Of a DNA stretch of 64,000 nucleotides, positions 50,332-62,099 are shown piece by piece. The position numbers were made by a program, and so were the translations under genes. This stretch comes from Blumeriella jaapii. Taxonomy: Eukaryota; Ascomycota; Leotiomycetes; Helotiales; Drepanopezizaceae. Below the pieces are notes generated by a model. It had not been told where the DNA came from. It did not search any database and saw only the letters and a list, made by a program, of their open reading frames with translations. The stretch covers positions 372,001 through 436,000 of the forward strand of contig VWND01000066.1 in assembly GCA_009599575.1 (NCBI GenBank). Reading direction: 5' to 3'. Position 1 is the first letter of the stretch; every line of letters begins with the position of its first letter.

Positions 50332-52522
50332 CCGCGGCGGTATCGTCGAACACGTCGGCGTAATCGTCGTATTTAAAAGGTAATTAATATTATTTTTTAA
50401 TAGCTTTTTTTAAAACGATACAAAACGCTTGCTTTTTTTTGGATTTTTTTTTGAAACGTTTAATTATAACGAAATTAAGCTGTAAGCGTTCGACTAAATA
50501 TCGCCACGATTTAATTCGAAAATTTATAACGGGATCGATATTTCGCAATTAAAAAAACTTTAAAATAAATAAAATTTTTAAGATATTTATATTGCAAATT
50601 ACGAAATCGCTTTATATTTTTTTAATTATTTTATAATTATTAATAGCGCGAATAAATTGCGTATGCGTGTCGTAAATAATTTTTTTTTTTTTTAACCGTG
50701 GATAAATTAATACGTTTTTAAATTGGTTTTTATTTATATTTAATTAATAATTTTTAAATTACGCAGTTTTTTTTCGCGTCGTAATCGATAAAAGCTCGTT
50801 TCGTACGAATTTTGGTTTTGGCTTTTTTAATTTCGATTAAAAAATTATTTTTTTTTGCTTTTTTTTTTTCGTTCGATTTTATTTTATTGGCAACGACGAA
50901 ATTAAAATCGAGCGAAAGCTTTTTCCGAATTTTTAAATTTATTAGCTTCGGAACAGTTTAAAATTATATGTTTTTTTCTGTTGCATTTATAATATTCGAT
51001 TTCTAAACAATTGGCTATGCGATGCCTTTTTTTTTTAGCAGCGATTGCATTTCGAAAAATAAAAAAAATCGTTAAAAATTCTAGGATTTTAAAAAATTTT
51101 ATTAAAATTATCGTTTTTTCGCTTTCGTTTTTTTTTTGTAATGTATTTTCGAATCGAAAACGGTATATATTTGTTTTAACTTTTAAGTTTTAATCGTAAA
51201 TATTTTTTTTTTTTTTTTTTTTTTTTTTTGCGTTCGTTTCGTCGTTTATTATTTTTCGTTTCGTCGTTAATAATTTTATTAGTATTTTCGATACGACGAG
51301 CGATTAATATTAATTTTTCGTGCGAATTTGTAACTGTAATATTATTTCGTTTAATAATTTCTTTTCGAAAAATAAATCGGAATTTTGCGAAAAGTATTTT
51401 TTTTTTAATCGCATCGTTTATTATTTGCAATTGCTATTCGAAATTATTTAAATAAGCAACGAAATCGTTAATTAATTTATGTTTTTTTTGCTTCGTTTTA
51501 TCGTATAAATTCGAAGCCGCGATTTTTCGATTTTCCGCATTTATTAAAAAGTTTAATATTTATTTTTTGAAATCGTTTTATATAATTCGAACGTTCGTAA
51601 AACGTCGTTCGTATCCGGTTTATTTTTTTTTTATTTTATCGTCGAAGACTAAAATACAAGCGTTAATTTTCTTTTGATTAATACAAAATATTACTTTTTT
51701 ATTTTAGCGGAAATTTCGCTTTACACGCCGAATAAAAAATTAAGCTTTTTTAATATTTTTTTTTCGGTATATTAAAAAGTTTTTTATTTTTAATACTTTT
51801 CGGCTCGAATTCGTTATGTTTTTTACAAAAAATATAATATATTTAAAAAAGATGCTAAATCGTTTTTAATAGGTATTATTATTATAATACTTCGAAAATA
51901 CTTTATAATAATCGCCGGCTTAGATTATTTTCTGTTTTTTTTTTAATTAAAACGGTGTTAAAAAGTATAAAAACCTTTTTTTCGATATTTTCGAAAGCGT
52001 TAAATTTTTATTAAAATTATTTAATTTTTTTTCGAAGTTCGTTTCGGCGTTTTTTGGTTTTTTCGAATTTTTTAATTATTTCGTAGACTTTTTTTTCAGT
52101 TTTTTTCTGTTTTATTTTAATTCGTATTTTTTTTATTTTTTTACGTTTATCGTTTTTTTTTTGTTCGGCGCGGATTTATTTATTAGCTAAATAAATCAGA
52201 GTTTCGATGAAAGGTTTTTCCGAATCGTTTTAAGCGTAGCTTTTTTTAGTAATTTTTTAAATAAAAAAAATTAAAAAGTCGTCGCGCCCTGATAATAAAG
52301 TATTTTCGACTTTTAATAAAGCTAATAACGTTAAAGAAAACGATAATACGGGATTTTTCTGAGCAGCCGAAAGTGCTAGATTTTTTTAAATAATTGGAAA
52401 TGCTTGTTCGCTGCGAATACGAAAAGCTATAATATCGATAATAACGATATAAATATAATAATATAATAGAAAATTGTTTTAATAATATCGAATTGCCGTT
52501 CCGATAAATAAAAAAATTAAAA
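50332..52522 (-). pseudogene. Element B gag/protease region, unreadable
   Basis: By position between the 5' LTR and reverse transcriptase this should hold gag and protease. Only low-complexity Lys/Asn-rich translations are visible, with poly-T runs (51208-51230), so no domain is claimed. Confidence 0.4.
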
Positions 52523-52935
52523 TATAAAAATTAAAAAATAAGAAAACACTAGTTTAAATAATAAAGCTTAAATAAAATTAAATTAATAATCAAATTGATT
52601 TCTACTTTTTATATTTTCAATAAAAAGCGTGTATAAATATAAAAGAAAAAGTAAAGTTTTCGAAAAAAGTATTTCCTAAAAAACCAGGCGAATTTTATTT
52701 AATATACTTTTTCAGCCCTTATTCCGATCTTTTTTTATTCTTTTTAATATAATTTTAATAACTGGTTGCTTAGCAATTATTCCTATAAAATATTTTATTT
52801 AAATATTATTTTCAGCTTTTATAATATTATCCGGCCCCTACGGCCTATCCGCAGAGAATACTATTCGAGGGTTGGTAGAAGACAGAGGGTTTTGGCGGAT
52901 CACCTGACTTATACACGTGATGTTGGTTTCTGACA
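52523..52935 (-). repeat. Element B LTR (right)
   Basis: 413 bp matching 39401-39813. Its right end, ggcggatcacctgacttata to ttctgaca, keeps more C/G than the left copy. Confidence 0.9.
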
Positions 52936-52940
52936 ATTAT

Positions 52941-53069
52941 CGAATTATCGTTTAAATAATAATCTGCCGGTCGTATTTATCGAAAATATCCGCATATTCC
53001 GCTTTTAATAATACGTCTTACTTTTGGTACGACCGATTTTACGTCAAAACCACGCATCGGAAGACCTCG
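52941..53069. other. Short AT-rich remnant between element B and palindromic block
   Basis: About 130 bp, probably the continuation of the DNA into which element B inserted. No motif recognised. Confidence 0.4.
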
Positions 53070-53438
53070 TGTTACGACCCTGGCCGGCCGGTGGTAAATT
53101 GCCAGTGGTAATTGCCAGTGGTAATTGCCAGTAGTAATTGCCAGTGGTGGGATTAAGGTTTGCGCACGGACCCCACCAACCTGTATTTAATAGTTCAGAG
53201 CTCCCGTACCTTAGAGCTCTTCACCTTAGTATTCAACGTACACGCGTATTTTTCGGCCCATATCATTATGATCACCCTTAAGCCAGCTGTCATATAATAC
53301 TAAGGTACGGGAGCTCTGAACTATTAAATACAGGTTGATAGGGGTCCGTGCGCAAGCCTTAAACCAATTTACTACTGGCAATTACCACTGGCAGAATTAC
53401 CACTGGCAATTTACCACCGGCCGGCCAGGGTCGTAACA
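53070..53438. repeat. Palindromic LTR-like module 1
   Basis: Starts tgttacgaccctggccggcc and ends ggccggccagggtcgtaaca. The two arms are inverted copies of each other for roughly 140-170 bp, including tandem ttgccagtggtaa units and gagctcccgtaccttag. The arms flank a central loop of about 90 bp containing acgcgtatttttcggcccat. The right flank ctacccccccc is the complement of a polypurine tract. Little RIP damage. No target duplication seen. Confidence 0.8.
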
Positions 53439-54108
53439 CTACCCCCCCCTTTTGAAGAACTGGTCCCCAGATCTGAAGCCGTAGAATCCAACCCGTATTT
53501 CCTTTCATATTTTCAACCCATCAGGCAGACGTAGGTTGCCAGCCATTTTATCGCATAAGCAGAAGTAGGTTGCCAGCCGTTTTAGAAGCTTTGTATCTAC
53601 GGTTAAGAACTCGATCTGCCTCTGCAACTCGTACTCCTTTCACGCCATCCGTACCGACGTGCTCGTCGGTGCCTCGATCAATATTCCCTTCCATTGATCC
53701 TGTTTCCAGAAAAAGCTGGAGCCCGTCCCTTATTTCGACCTGCCTCTGCAATTCGGAACCCTTTTTCTTTCAATACGATTCGACCTTTTCGATAAGCCTG
53801 TCGATCTACGAGCTTGCACCTAATTGCATATTATTTAATACGATTCGATCTCTTCGCTAAGCCTATCGATTTATCAGAGCTTGCACCTGACTGCATACAA
53901 TAGCTGGCAACTTACCTCTGCCTTTGCGACAAAATGGCTGGCAACCTACGTCTGCTTATGCGAATAAAACGGCTGGCAACCTATCCCTGCCTATACGATT
54001 AAAATGGCTGGCAACCTACGTCTGCCTGATGGGTTGAAATAAAAGGAAATACGGGTTGGGTTCTACGGCTTCAGATCTGGGGACCAGTTCTTCGAAAGGG
54101 AGGGGTAG
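53439..54108. repeat. Inverted-repeat spacer between the two modules
   Basis: Its ends are inverted copies: left ctacccccccc...gaactggtccccagatctga, right tcagatctggggaccagttc...aggggtag. Inside lie 36-bp repeats (2 copies at 53523-53583 in one orientation, 4 at 53906-54030 in the other) and two ~60-bp units with gattcgac..tttcg..aagcct at about 53775-53890. Confidence 0.75.
53906..54030 (+). repeat. Four tandem ~36-bp units
   Basis: Units begin ggctggcaacctacgtctgc and continue with an AT-rich spacer (ttatgcgaataaaac-like). The inverse orientation appears at 53523-53583 and 54499-54626. Confidence 0.8.
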
Positions 54109-54416
54109 TGTTACGATTCTGGCCGGTGGTAAATTGCCAATAGTAATTACTAGTAGTAATTGCCAGTGGTAGGATTAAGTTATGTGACAGCTGGCTTAAG
54201 GATGATCATGATGATATGGGCCGAAAGATACGCGTGTACGTTGAATACTAAGGTAAAGAGCTCTAAGGTAAACGGGAGCTCTGAGCTATTAAATACAGGT
54301 TGGTGGGGGTCCGTGCGCAAACCTTAATCCTACCACTAGCAATTATACCAATCATACCACTGGCAATTACTACTGGCAATTACCACTGGCAATTACCACC
54401 GGCCAGAATCGTAACA
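54109..54416. repeat. Palindromic LTR-like module 2 with inverted loop
   Basis: Starts tgttacgattctggccggtg and ends caccggccagaatcgtaaca, the same family as module 1. The central loop (tgacagctggcttaaggatg to gtacgttgaatac) is the reverse complement of the loop of module 1. Both flanks carry the same polypurine-like sequence facing inward (ggaggggtag on the left, ctacccccccc on the right). Confidence 0.8.
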
Positions 54417-54935
54417 CTACCCCCCCCTTTCAAAGAACTGGTCCCCAGATCTGAAGCCGTAAAACCCAACCCGTATTTTCCTTTCATTTCAACCCATCAG
54501 GCAGACGTAGGTTGCCAGCCATTTTATCGCATAAGCAGGGGTAGGTTGCCAGCCGTTTTGTCGCATAGGCAGGGGTAGGTTGCCAGCCGTTTTAATCGTA
54601 TAAGCAGACGTAGGTTGCTAGCCATTGTATGCAGTTAGGTGCAAGCTTTGATAGATCGACAGGTTTAGCGAAAAGGTCGAATCGTATTAAATGATATGCA
54701 GTAAGATGCAAGCTTTGGTAGATCGACAGGCTCAGCGAAAAGATCGAATCGTTGAAAGAAAAAGGATTCCTCTGCAATTCGAAACCCTTTTTCTTTTAAT
54801 AAAATTCGACCTTTTCGCTGAGCCTGTCGATCTACCAGAGCTTGCATCTAACTGCATACCATTCAATACAATTCGACCTTTTTACTAAGCCTGTCGATCT
54901 ACGAGCTCGCACCTTACTGCTACCAGAGCTTTGTG
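54417..54935. repeat. Second copy of the internal repeat block
   Basis: Repeats the order seen after module 1: ctacccccccc, gaactggtccccagatctga, four 36-bp units (54499-54626), then ~60-bp units in both orientations (54630-54735 and 54795-54915) that form a further inverted pair around 54740-54790. Confidence 0.75.
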
Positions 54936-56165
54936 ACCAGAAAAGGAAAATTTACACGACGTCGGTCAATCGTAAAAGAAAAAAGAATAGCAGAAGAAAT
55001 AGGCTCCCCCGGCTCGCCATTGTAGCCGGTGGGTATGATGGGCTTGTGCAACTCGAATCGCCCCTCCTCAACACTACAACACTCCATGCTTTTCTTATGA
55101 GTCGACGTGGCACCCGAGAACGAACGCAACCCGTACGATTCGGCTTCGAATCAGCACCTCCATCCTCTGCTTCTGCCTTTGCCGCTTCCGAATTTCTATT
55201 CGTTCCAGGCTCTTTCGACGATTTTAGCAGCGAGTTTTCGTTCCACGACTTTTTTACCGAACCATAATTATCTGCTGCTGGATCCTTTCGCTCTATTATC
55301 GAATTTAAAATCGAATTATACGATATTAATATTCTAATATTTTTAAACCGACGAATGCTTTTACGATTGCTTAGTATATTTGCCAACGCTAAAGGATTTA
55401 CTGCGGCTCAGCAGTTAAATCGCTCAGATAATCGCTTAAGCTATTGCCGCCGCTTATTTTCCAGCTTTCGCTAATATCGTCCGCGACGCTTTTTTTTTAT
55501 TTCGAGCTTCGCGCGTTTTTACGGCGGATTTTCAATCAATTCCCGAATATTATTTTTCCGTCCTCGACCCAGCTATTTTTCGAATCGAATTATTTAAAAT
55601 CAAATATCTTTGCTACGTTTTTAGCGATTATTAAAAAAAAATTAAATATAACGTATAAAAAATAAATATAAAACTGTTTATTAAAAAATACTTAAAAAAC
55701 TTTATAAAAAACATAAATTAAATTAAAATATATTTCAAATGCATTATTAGAAAAGTAAAAACCATTATTTTAAAACATTTAAACTCCGAGTTTTATAATT
55801 AAACCCAATCGGCCCGAAACGTTTTTCGTATTTTTAATCAGCGCTTTTTTAATTATAATCGCGTTCAGTTTGCTAAATTGCAATATAATAAGTTTTATAT
55901 AAACAACGGTCAAATTTATAATAATTTTCGTTTTTTGTTTATCCGCTACGCAATTATTAGCAAAATTGCTAAAAACCGTTGATTCGAAAATATATGCGAA
56001 AAAGTTATTTTTATTTTTAAATACGATTTCCGAATGGAAAAATACAAAATAAATAATAATTATATTATTTTAAATAAGTTTTTGGCCGTTGCGAATAAAA
56101 AGTTACGTAATATCCGAGCTAAAAAAATAGCTTTTGCCCGTCGTATAAATTATTTTTCTTTTGCT
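54936..56165. other. Mixed region: GC-normal part then RIP-degraded part, unassigned
   Basis: 54936-55270 has normal composition and an open plus-strand frame from the ATG at about 55098 (MSRRGTRERTQPVRFGFESA...) that ends after about 57 codons. From 55300 the DNA is AT-rich and any continuation is broken by stops. Probably part of another transposon; family not recognised. Confidence 0.4.
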
Positions 56166-56460
56166 ATAATGTAAAACGGTGATACCTTGTATTGATAGGA
56201 GTTGGTAGTTTTAGCTATGGTCGAGGCATGGATCCCTCCGAAACCCCCTGCCATTGACTACTTTCAACAGGTATAAGAGCAAAGCACCCCCTTAGATAGT
56301 ACCATAGGCACGCAGTCCAATTCATACCTTTATTTATTCTTTTTCTTTTTTCAGTTTTTTCTAGGGATTCTTTAGATTATCTTACTCACCGATATATGGC
56401 CGTATCAGTCTGGTTTTCTTACCTACTTTTATATTTGGTGATTTACGCAGGGATTTAAAT
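56166..56460 (+). other. GC-normal island, possible LTR or leader of element D
   Basis: About 170 bp (56170-56340) stands out from its AT-rich surroundings, starting near tgtaaaacggtgatacc. Its position about 700 bp before the gag of element D suits a 5' LTR, but no second copy is visible before the window ends. Confidence 0.35.
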
Positions 56461-57010
56461 TTCGATGTTTCGTTTTCATATATTCGCCGATGCATTTTTT
56501 AAATTTATAATCAAAGTCGATTTCGATATTTCGCTATTACGGTTTAAAAAACCTTTTATATGGTATTATTCGCAGCTGCATTATATAAAGGATCCTTAAT
56601 GGTTTTTTCTATTTTGCGCACAGTTATTAAATTATAAAAGTGTAATATATTTCAAAAACGTTTGAAATTACGGTTAGGCAATTTTGTACCGTGCGAAGTT
56701 TAAAGCTCGAAAATCGCTTTTTTATTTAAAAATGATAAATCGAATATTGGTTCGTGCGTTTCGACCGCTGCGCTCGGCCTTTTTGAATTAGATTTTTCTT
56801 GGTCAAACGCTTGGCGAAAATTTAACTTTTTGATTTTACGCTTTGTGATTATAGCAATTACAATTTGCGGCTTTTTATTAAAAGTAGTAAAAAGATGGCT
56901 GTACGTATATTAGTTTAAGCTACGAAATATCGAGACCGTGGATTATATAGCAATATTATATTAATTCAGTTAATTTATTAAAGAATAAGTTTTTTAATAC
57001 GTTATTTAAA

Positions 57011-57780
57011 TGTTTGGACGCAATCTTATTTCATTTAATTCTTTTAGAGAACACAAAGACTTTTTTAATAGCTCCTTTATTAAAAACGATTCTTTTTATA
57101 TTAAAAATTTTTAATTTGCAATTTCAGAAAACACTTATTCGTTTAATTCAAACCTTATTAATACTTTCGCTAATATTATAAATAACGACGCTTTTCGTTT
57201 TCTTATGCGAGGCCGCATGCCTTTTCCTGGCTCCTCTGGTACACTTTCATTTAATAGCGCTAACGTTACCGATTTTATCGAGAAATATAAAAAAATCTAT
57301 GAGGATTTCGGAGTTTTAGAAACTGAAATAATCGATAAACTTTTTCGCTATTGTAATTTAATTATTAAAAATATTATTAAATCGATGAATAAATGGAAGG
57401 CTATTGGGGCTCGAGATTGGCGTAAGCTAGTTAAAGCTTTGAAATCGGAATTCCGAGATTACGATCGCTAGCAAATCCGCGATACTATCGCTTTTTTTAA
57501 ACAGTTTGTTATAATAATTCGTTAAGCTAAAAAATTTAAAGTTTATTATCGTATTTATACGAGAGTTTCTGACGTTTTCGTTAATAAAAAGATTCTAAGC
57601 GAGGTTAAATAAAAAAGATTGTTTTTACTTGGCTTTTCAATTAGTATTCGCAATAAGATTATTAAGCATTTTAAAATTAATAAGCAAGATTTTGAAACTT
57701 TCGATTAGTATTTTAAATTTATAAAATTCGTTTTTAAACAAAACCAAAGCGAACGTATTATTAAAACTATAGATTAAAAG
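57011..57780 (+). pseudogene. Element D gag remnant
   Basis: Open at 57205-57471: PGSSGTLSFNSANVTDFIEK, YKKIYEDFGVLETEIIDKLF, DWRKLVKALKSEFRDYDR, the retrotransposon gag pattern. Further pieces in the same frame after a stop include RVSDVFVNKKILSEVK and SIRNKIIKHFKIN. Confidence 0.82.
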
Positions 57781-58369
57781 AAATTTTTATTTCTTATTTA
57801 TAAAAAAGACGTGGAAGCTTTAGTGCAAGAATATGCCCAGCTATTAAAAGTTACCGAAATCGCTAAAAAATAATCAGTTATTATATTATTTAATCGTTTT
57901 GCAAAATCTATTGGCTTGGAAAAGCTTAATAAAAATATCGAAACTTTCGTGTTAAAATTTACCGATATTAAAATTTAAAGATTTTAAAACAAAGTCGAAG
58001 GTTTTATACAATAGCAGAAGAAACTTTTTTACGTTAATTCGAATAACGAAAACGATTAAAATAGCTTTTATAACAATTATTTTTTTTAAAATGCGCGAAG
58101 CGATCAGCTTCGCCAAGCTATCGTAAAAGTAATAGCTGCTTAGTGGCAATCTTTTCGTGCTAACGATCAGGATTAGCGAAATATTAATTATAATAACGAT
58201 TATCAGAGAAAAAAAGGAAATCAACGCGGAAATCAGAATTGCGGCTATTAAAATAGTAAAGGTAATTATTAAAACAGATTCCGTGGTTTTAAATATGAAT
58301 TTTATAATAATAAAAAAATTTATTACGAAAAATCTTATATTCGCTTAAAGTATAAAACATTTAATTTCT

Positions 58370-59640
58370 GTATAAATAATAATATTTGTTATATTAATAA
58401 ATACGGAGCGATTTGCTTCGGACCGACGAAAGCAGAAATGGGCTTTTTTAACAAAGCTGAAAATCAGAGCTGGTTAAATATTATTCGCTTAAAAGTAAAA
58501 GGTACGGAATGGAACGATTGCTTGAAAAACAGAAAAAATGCAAAAACGATTTTTATTAGTAAAAAAAAAAACATTTCAAAAAACGTATTAATCAAAAAGA
58601 AAACTTTTATCCTAAGCGTAAATAAAATTTAAATATATAAATAAAAAACAAATATATATATTACTAATACAAATATCGCATTTGCAAATATTATAGCTGT
58701 ATAATTAAATCAGCGAATTATAAAAAAGCAAAATGCTTTTGTTTTATTCGCCAAACCGATTAGTATAAAAAAAAACGTCAGAATCGAAAAGGAAAAAGAT
58801 TTCGGAATTCGAAAAAAAACCGATAAAACCATTAGAAAAACGCTTATAATAAAAGAAATTAATAACGATATAAAAGATATCGATACCGATACTTCGGTTC
58901 AAATCATTTAAAAAATACCAGCTTTTAAACGCTTATTATTAATGCGAAGCGAAAAATAAATCGATAAATATATTAGCTCCGAAGCCGTCGACGAAGCTAT
59001 TAAAAAAATTATAAAACAAAAAATTAAATTGAAATTCAGCGATTTATTTAATACAAAAGAAAAATTCGACAAAATTATTAATAAACAAATCCTTGCATTA
59101 AAAAAAAACGAAAAAATTAAAATTATCCGAAAAAAAAACGATTTTAAATTAAAAAAAAATCAGGAAAAAATTTATAATACCGCAATTAATTTAGCCGATA
59201 GAAAGGAATTTTCGGAAAAAGTCAGCCTTTTGGCTTTTGCTATAAAAATCTAAAAATCAAAACGACGAAACTGCTTTTACACGGCTATAAAAGCATCAAA
59301 AATAAAAATAATACTTAAGAAAAATACGACCGCTTTCGCTTTATTCGATAGTAGAGCCGAAATTAATTGCATAAATCAGGAAATAGCCGAAGCTAATAAT
59401 GTTTCGATTATTACCGATAAGCGAATAATTTATATTATCGTTAATAAAAATACGATTGAATTTAATAAAATTATACGAAATATTAAAATCGATATTAAAA
59501 ATATTGTTATTTATAAAAACTTTTTAATAATAAAAAAATGCTTTTATTTTATTATTTTTAAAATGCTTTGGATTTTAAAAAATTTCGTCAGTTTTAAATA
59601 TATCGAGAACGGCCAAATAAAAGCTTTTTTTTAAAATTGA
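58370..59640 (+). pseudogene. Element D gag tail and retropepsin remnants
   Basis: INKYGAICFGPTKAEMGFFN then AENQSWLNIIRLKVKGTEWN (58395-58520) follows the place expected for a zinc knuckle. The protease reads ALFDSRAEINCINQEIAE near 59335-59390, where the catalytic DSGA is DSRA (Gly to Arg). Confidence 0.72.
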
Positions 59641-60164
59641 AACCGATTTTTTTAAAATTAAATTACCGTCGCCGGCGATAAGGTTTTTTTAGTCGACGTT
59701 TTATCGGGAAACGAATAGCCGGCTTTGGTTTTAAAACAAACGCTGGGTTATAACAAAACCTGGAAAATAATTAATTAAAAGCATTCGCGTTATTAATCGA
59801 AATGGCATCGCGAATAAAATTGGCTAATATTAATATTTTTGGCTATTAATTCGAAAATAAAAGTTTCGAAGATTTCGTTTTCGTATTAGACAAATCCGAC
59901 CTATATATTTTATTTTTTTGTATTAATATTAGCATTTTTTATAAGCGCAAAGCTGATAAAATACGATTCGTGAATTTTGGCGAATCCGATAAAAATATCT
60001 TCGGAAAGATAAACGATTGGTTCGAAAAAAACGAAGTAATAAAATTATCGCAATTAATTATTAGCGAATTCGAAGGATTTATTACCGGCCGATTTTTCAG
60101 TTTATTATTTAATAGCCGATTTATAAAAAAACGATTTGATAATTTAACAATCGGAACCTAACTT

Positions 60165-61610
60165 TTGCCAAAAAAAAAAAAAGTTTTATACGAAGTTTTA
60201 CGCAATCGGAAAAAAGCTATGATTTTCGATTTTACCGAAATAGGCCAATTTAGTTTTAACGTTACGCTTTATATCGATATTAAAATCGTATTTTACGAAG
60301 TTTGGCAAAAAAAGATTTTTTTAATTTTCAGAGCTTTCCAGGATAAAATAATCGAAATGCTGAAAAAACGAATTAAACAAAGGATTTTCGAATTCTGCCA
60401 CGGCCTATATAAAAACAAATGGTTTATTATTGCGAAAAAAAAAAAAGGCATTTATAAATTTATTACCGCAATCGTCGAAATAAACAGAATAACGATACGA
60501 AACGCCAACGTGCTATTTAACGTCGATTAATTTTCGAACGAATTCGCAAAATTAATAATCGCTTTTTTTTTCGATTTGTTTTTCGGCTACGATTATTTAA
60601 TACTTAATCTACGATTTCGAAATATAACAGTAATTTAAATTCCAATCGGTTTATTGCGTATAACCAAAGTATTTATAAAAGCTATTAATTTAATCGTTTA
60701 ATTCGTAAAAATCGTATATAAGGTTTTTATGATTTGCATTTCTGATATTGCTTTGCTTTACGTTAACGACGTCGAAATAAAAAGTTTTAAATTATATTAT
60801 AATAATAAAAAGATTTTTTTTGAAATTCGACGCTATATAATAAAATATATTTAAAACATCGATAAAATTATGGTTTGCTTCGAAAAAGCCAAAGCTATTA
60901 TTAGCTTTCGATTAAAATTTTGCATATTCGAAATAAATATCGTCGGTTATATAACTAACAGCGCTGGCCGCTATTTTTAACGAAAAAAAATTAAAAAGAT
61001 TTGCGAATAAAAAAAATGCGAAAATATTATCGAAGCTAAAGCTTTTATTAGCGTTGTAATTTACTATCGCAATTAAATTAAAAACTTTTTTCAAAAAACT
61101 GTATTTATTTACGCTACGATAAAAAAAAAAGTCGATTTCGTTTAGGAAAAAAAGCAAAGCAAAGCTATAAAAGTTTTTAAAAACGATTTTTTATCGGTTT
61201 TATCGTTTATACGAATCGATTACAGCCCAAACGCAGAAGAAATCATTTTGATTATCGACGTTAGTATTTTCGGTTAGGAAATTGTATTGCAATAAATCGA
61301 TAAAAACAAAAAACGGTATTTTTTACGATTCGAAAGCGGCTTATGGTTTTTCGCGGAAATACGCTACGATGCTATTAAACGAAAATATCGGAGCGTTTTC
61401 AAAGCAATAAAAAAAATAAAAAGCGAATTATACGGCGTATATTTTATTTTAAAAACGAACGCAAAAGTTTTTGTCGATTAATTAAATAAAAAAGCCAGTA
61501 ATTTACCAAAAGCATTCGTTATTAATTAAATAACTTAAATGCGATTTATAAACTTCGAAATCAGATATATTAAAAAGATAATTAATATAACGGCAAACGG
61601 CTTTTCTAAA
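60165..61610 (+). pseudogene. Element D reverse transcriptase and RNase H remnants
   Basis: 60165-60530 is open and holds KNKWFIIAKKKKGIYKFITA and EINRITIRNANVLFNVD. Downstream are DIALLYVNDVEIKSF with the catalytic pair reduced to ND, RRYIIKYI, VGYITNSAGRYF, then RNase H text RFESGLWFFAEIRYDAIKRK, FKAIKKIKSELYGVYFILKT and ITANGFSKR. Confidence 0.85.
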
Positions 61611-62099
61611 CGAAAACGATTTTATCCGTTTGATTTCGCTAAATAAAACGAATAAGATATCGACGGGTAAATCGCTAACGAAATCGGCTGCTTTGTTATT
61701 TGCGCTTTGGGTTTTATAGAACCAAAACCATTCGCGTTGCTATTTCGGCTGATATCGCGAATAAAAAACGCTAATTTTCGGGCCGAAAAAGCATTCGCGT
61801 TATTATTTCGGTTAGCACCGCGAATGAATTTAACCGAAAACGATCGGAATAAACCGATTAGCGACGAAAATAAACTTTTAATCGATAATTACGAGACCGA
61901 AAACTTTTATTTTATCGTATATTATTTAATTATTTTGTTAAATTATTTAGCGTATTAAATTATTAATTTAAATTATTTAAAAATTAAATTTTCGATTATA
62001 TTTTAGCCGACAAAAAGCTGTATAAAATAAAAAATAATATATATTAAAAACGCTTAGTAGTAGATAATAAAGCTAATAAGTTTTAAGTTATAAAAAAAG

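Larger units (their letters stand above)
39401..52935 (-). mobile_element. Element B: Ty3/gypsy retrotransposon with nested insertions
   Basis: Two 413-bp LTRs (39401-39813 and 52523-52935) with the duplication attat on both sides (39396-39400 and 52936-52940). Minus-strand order from the right: gag region, reverse transcriptase, RNase H, integrase. It is interrupted by element C and by a solo C-type LTR. Removing these leaves about 7.3 kb, a normal gypsy size. Confidence 0.93.

Noticed and set aside
53065..53443. DNA transposon (MITE) with target duplication for palindromic module 1
   Set aside because: Flanks cctcg and ctacc differ, and the right flank is a polypurine-like tract of a retroelement; TIR-only transposition is not supported.
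53500..54930. CRISPR-like array from 36-bp repeats
   Set aside because: The repeats are tandem with little unique spacer, appear in both orientations and lie in a eukaryotic transposon block.
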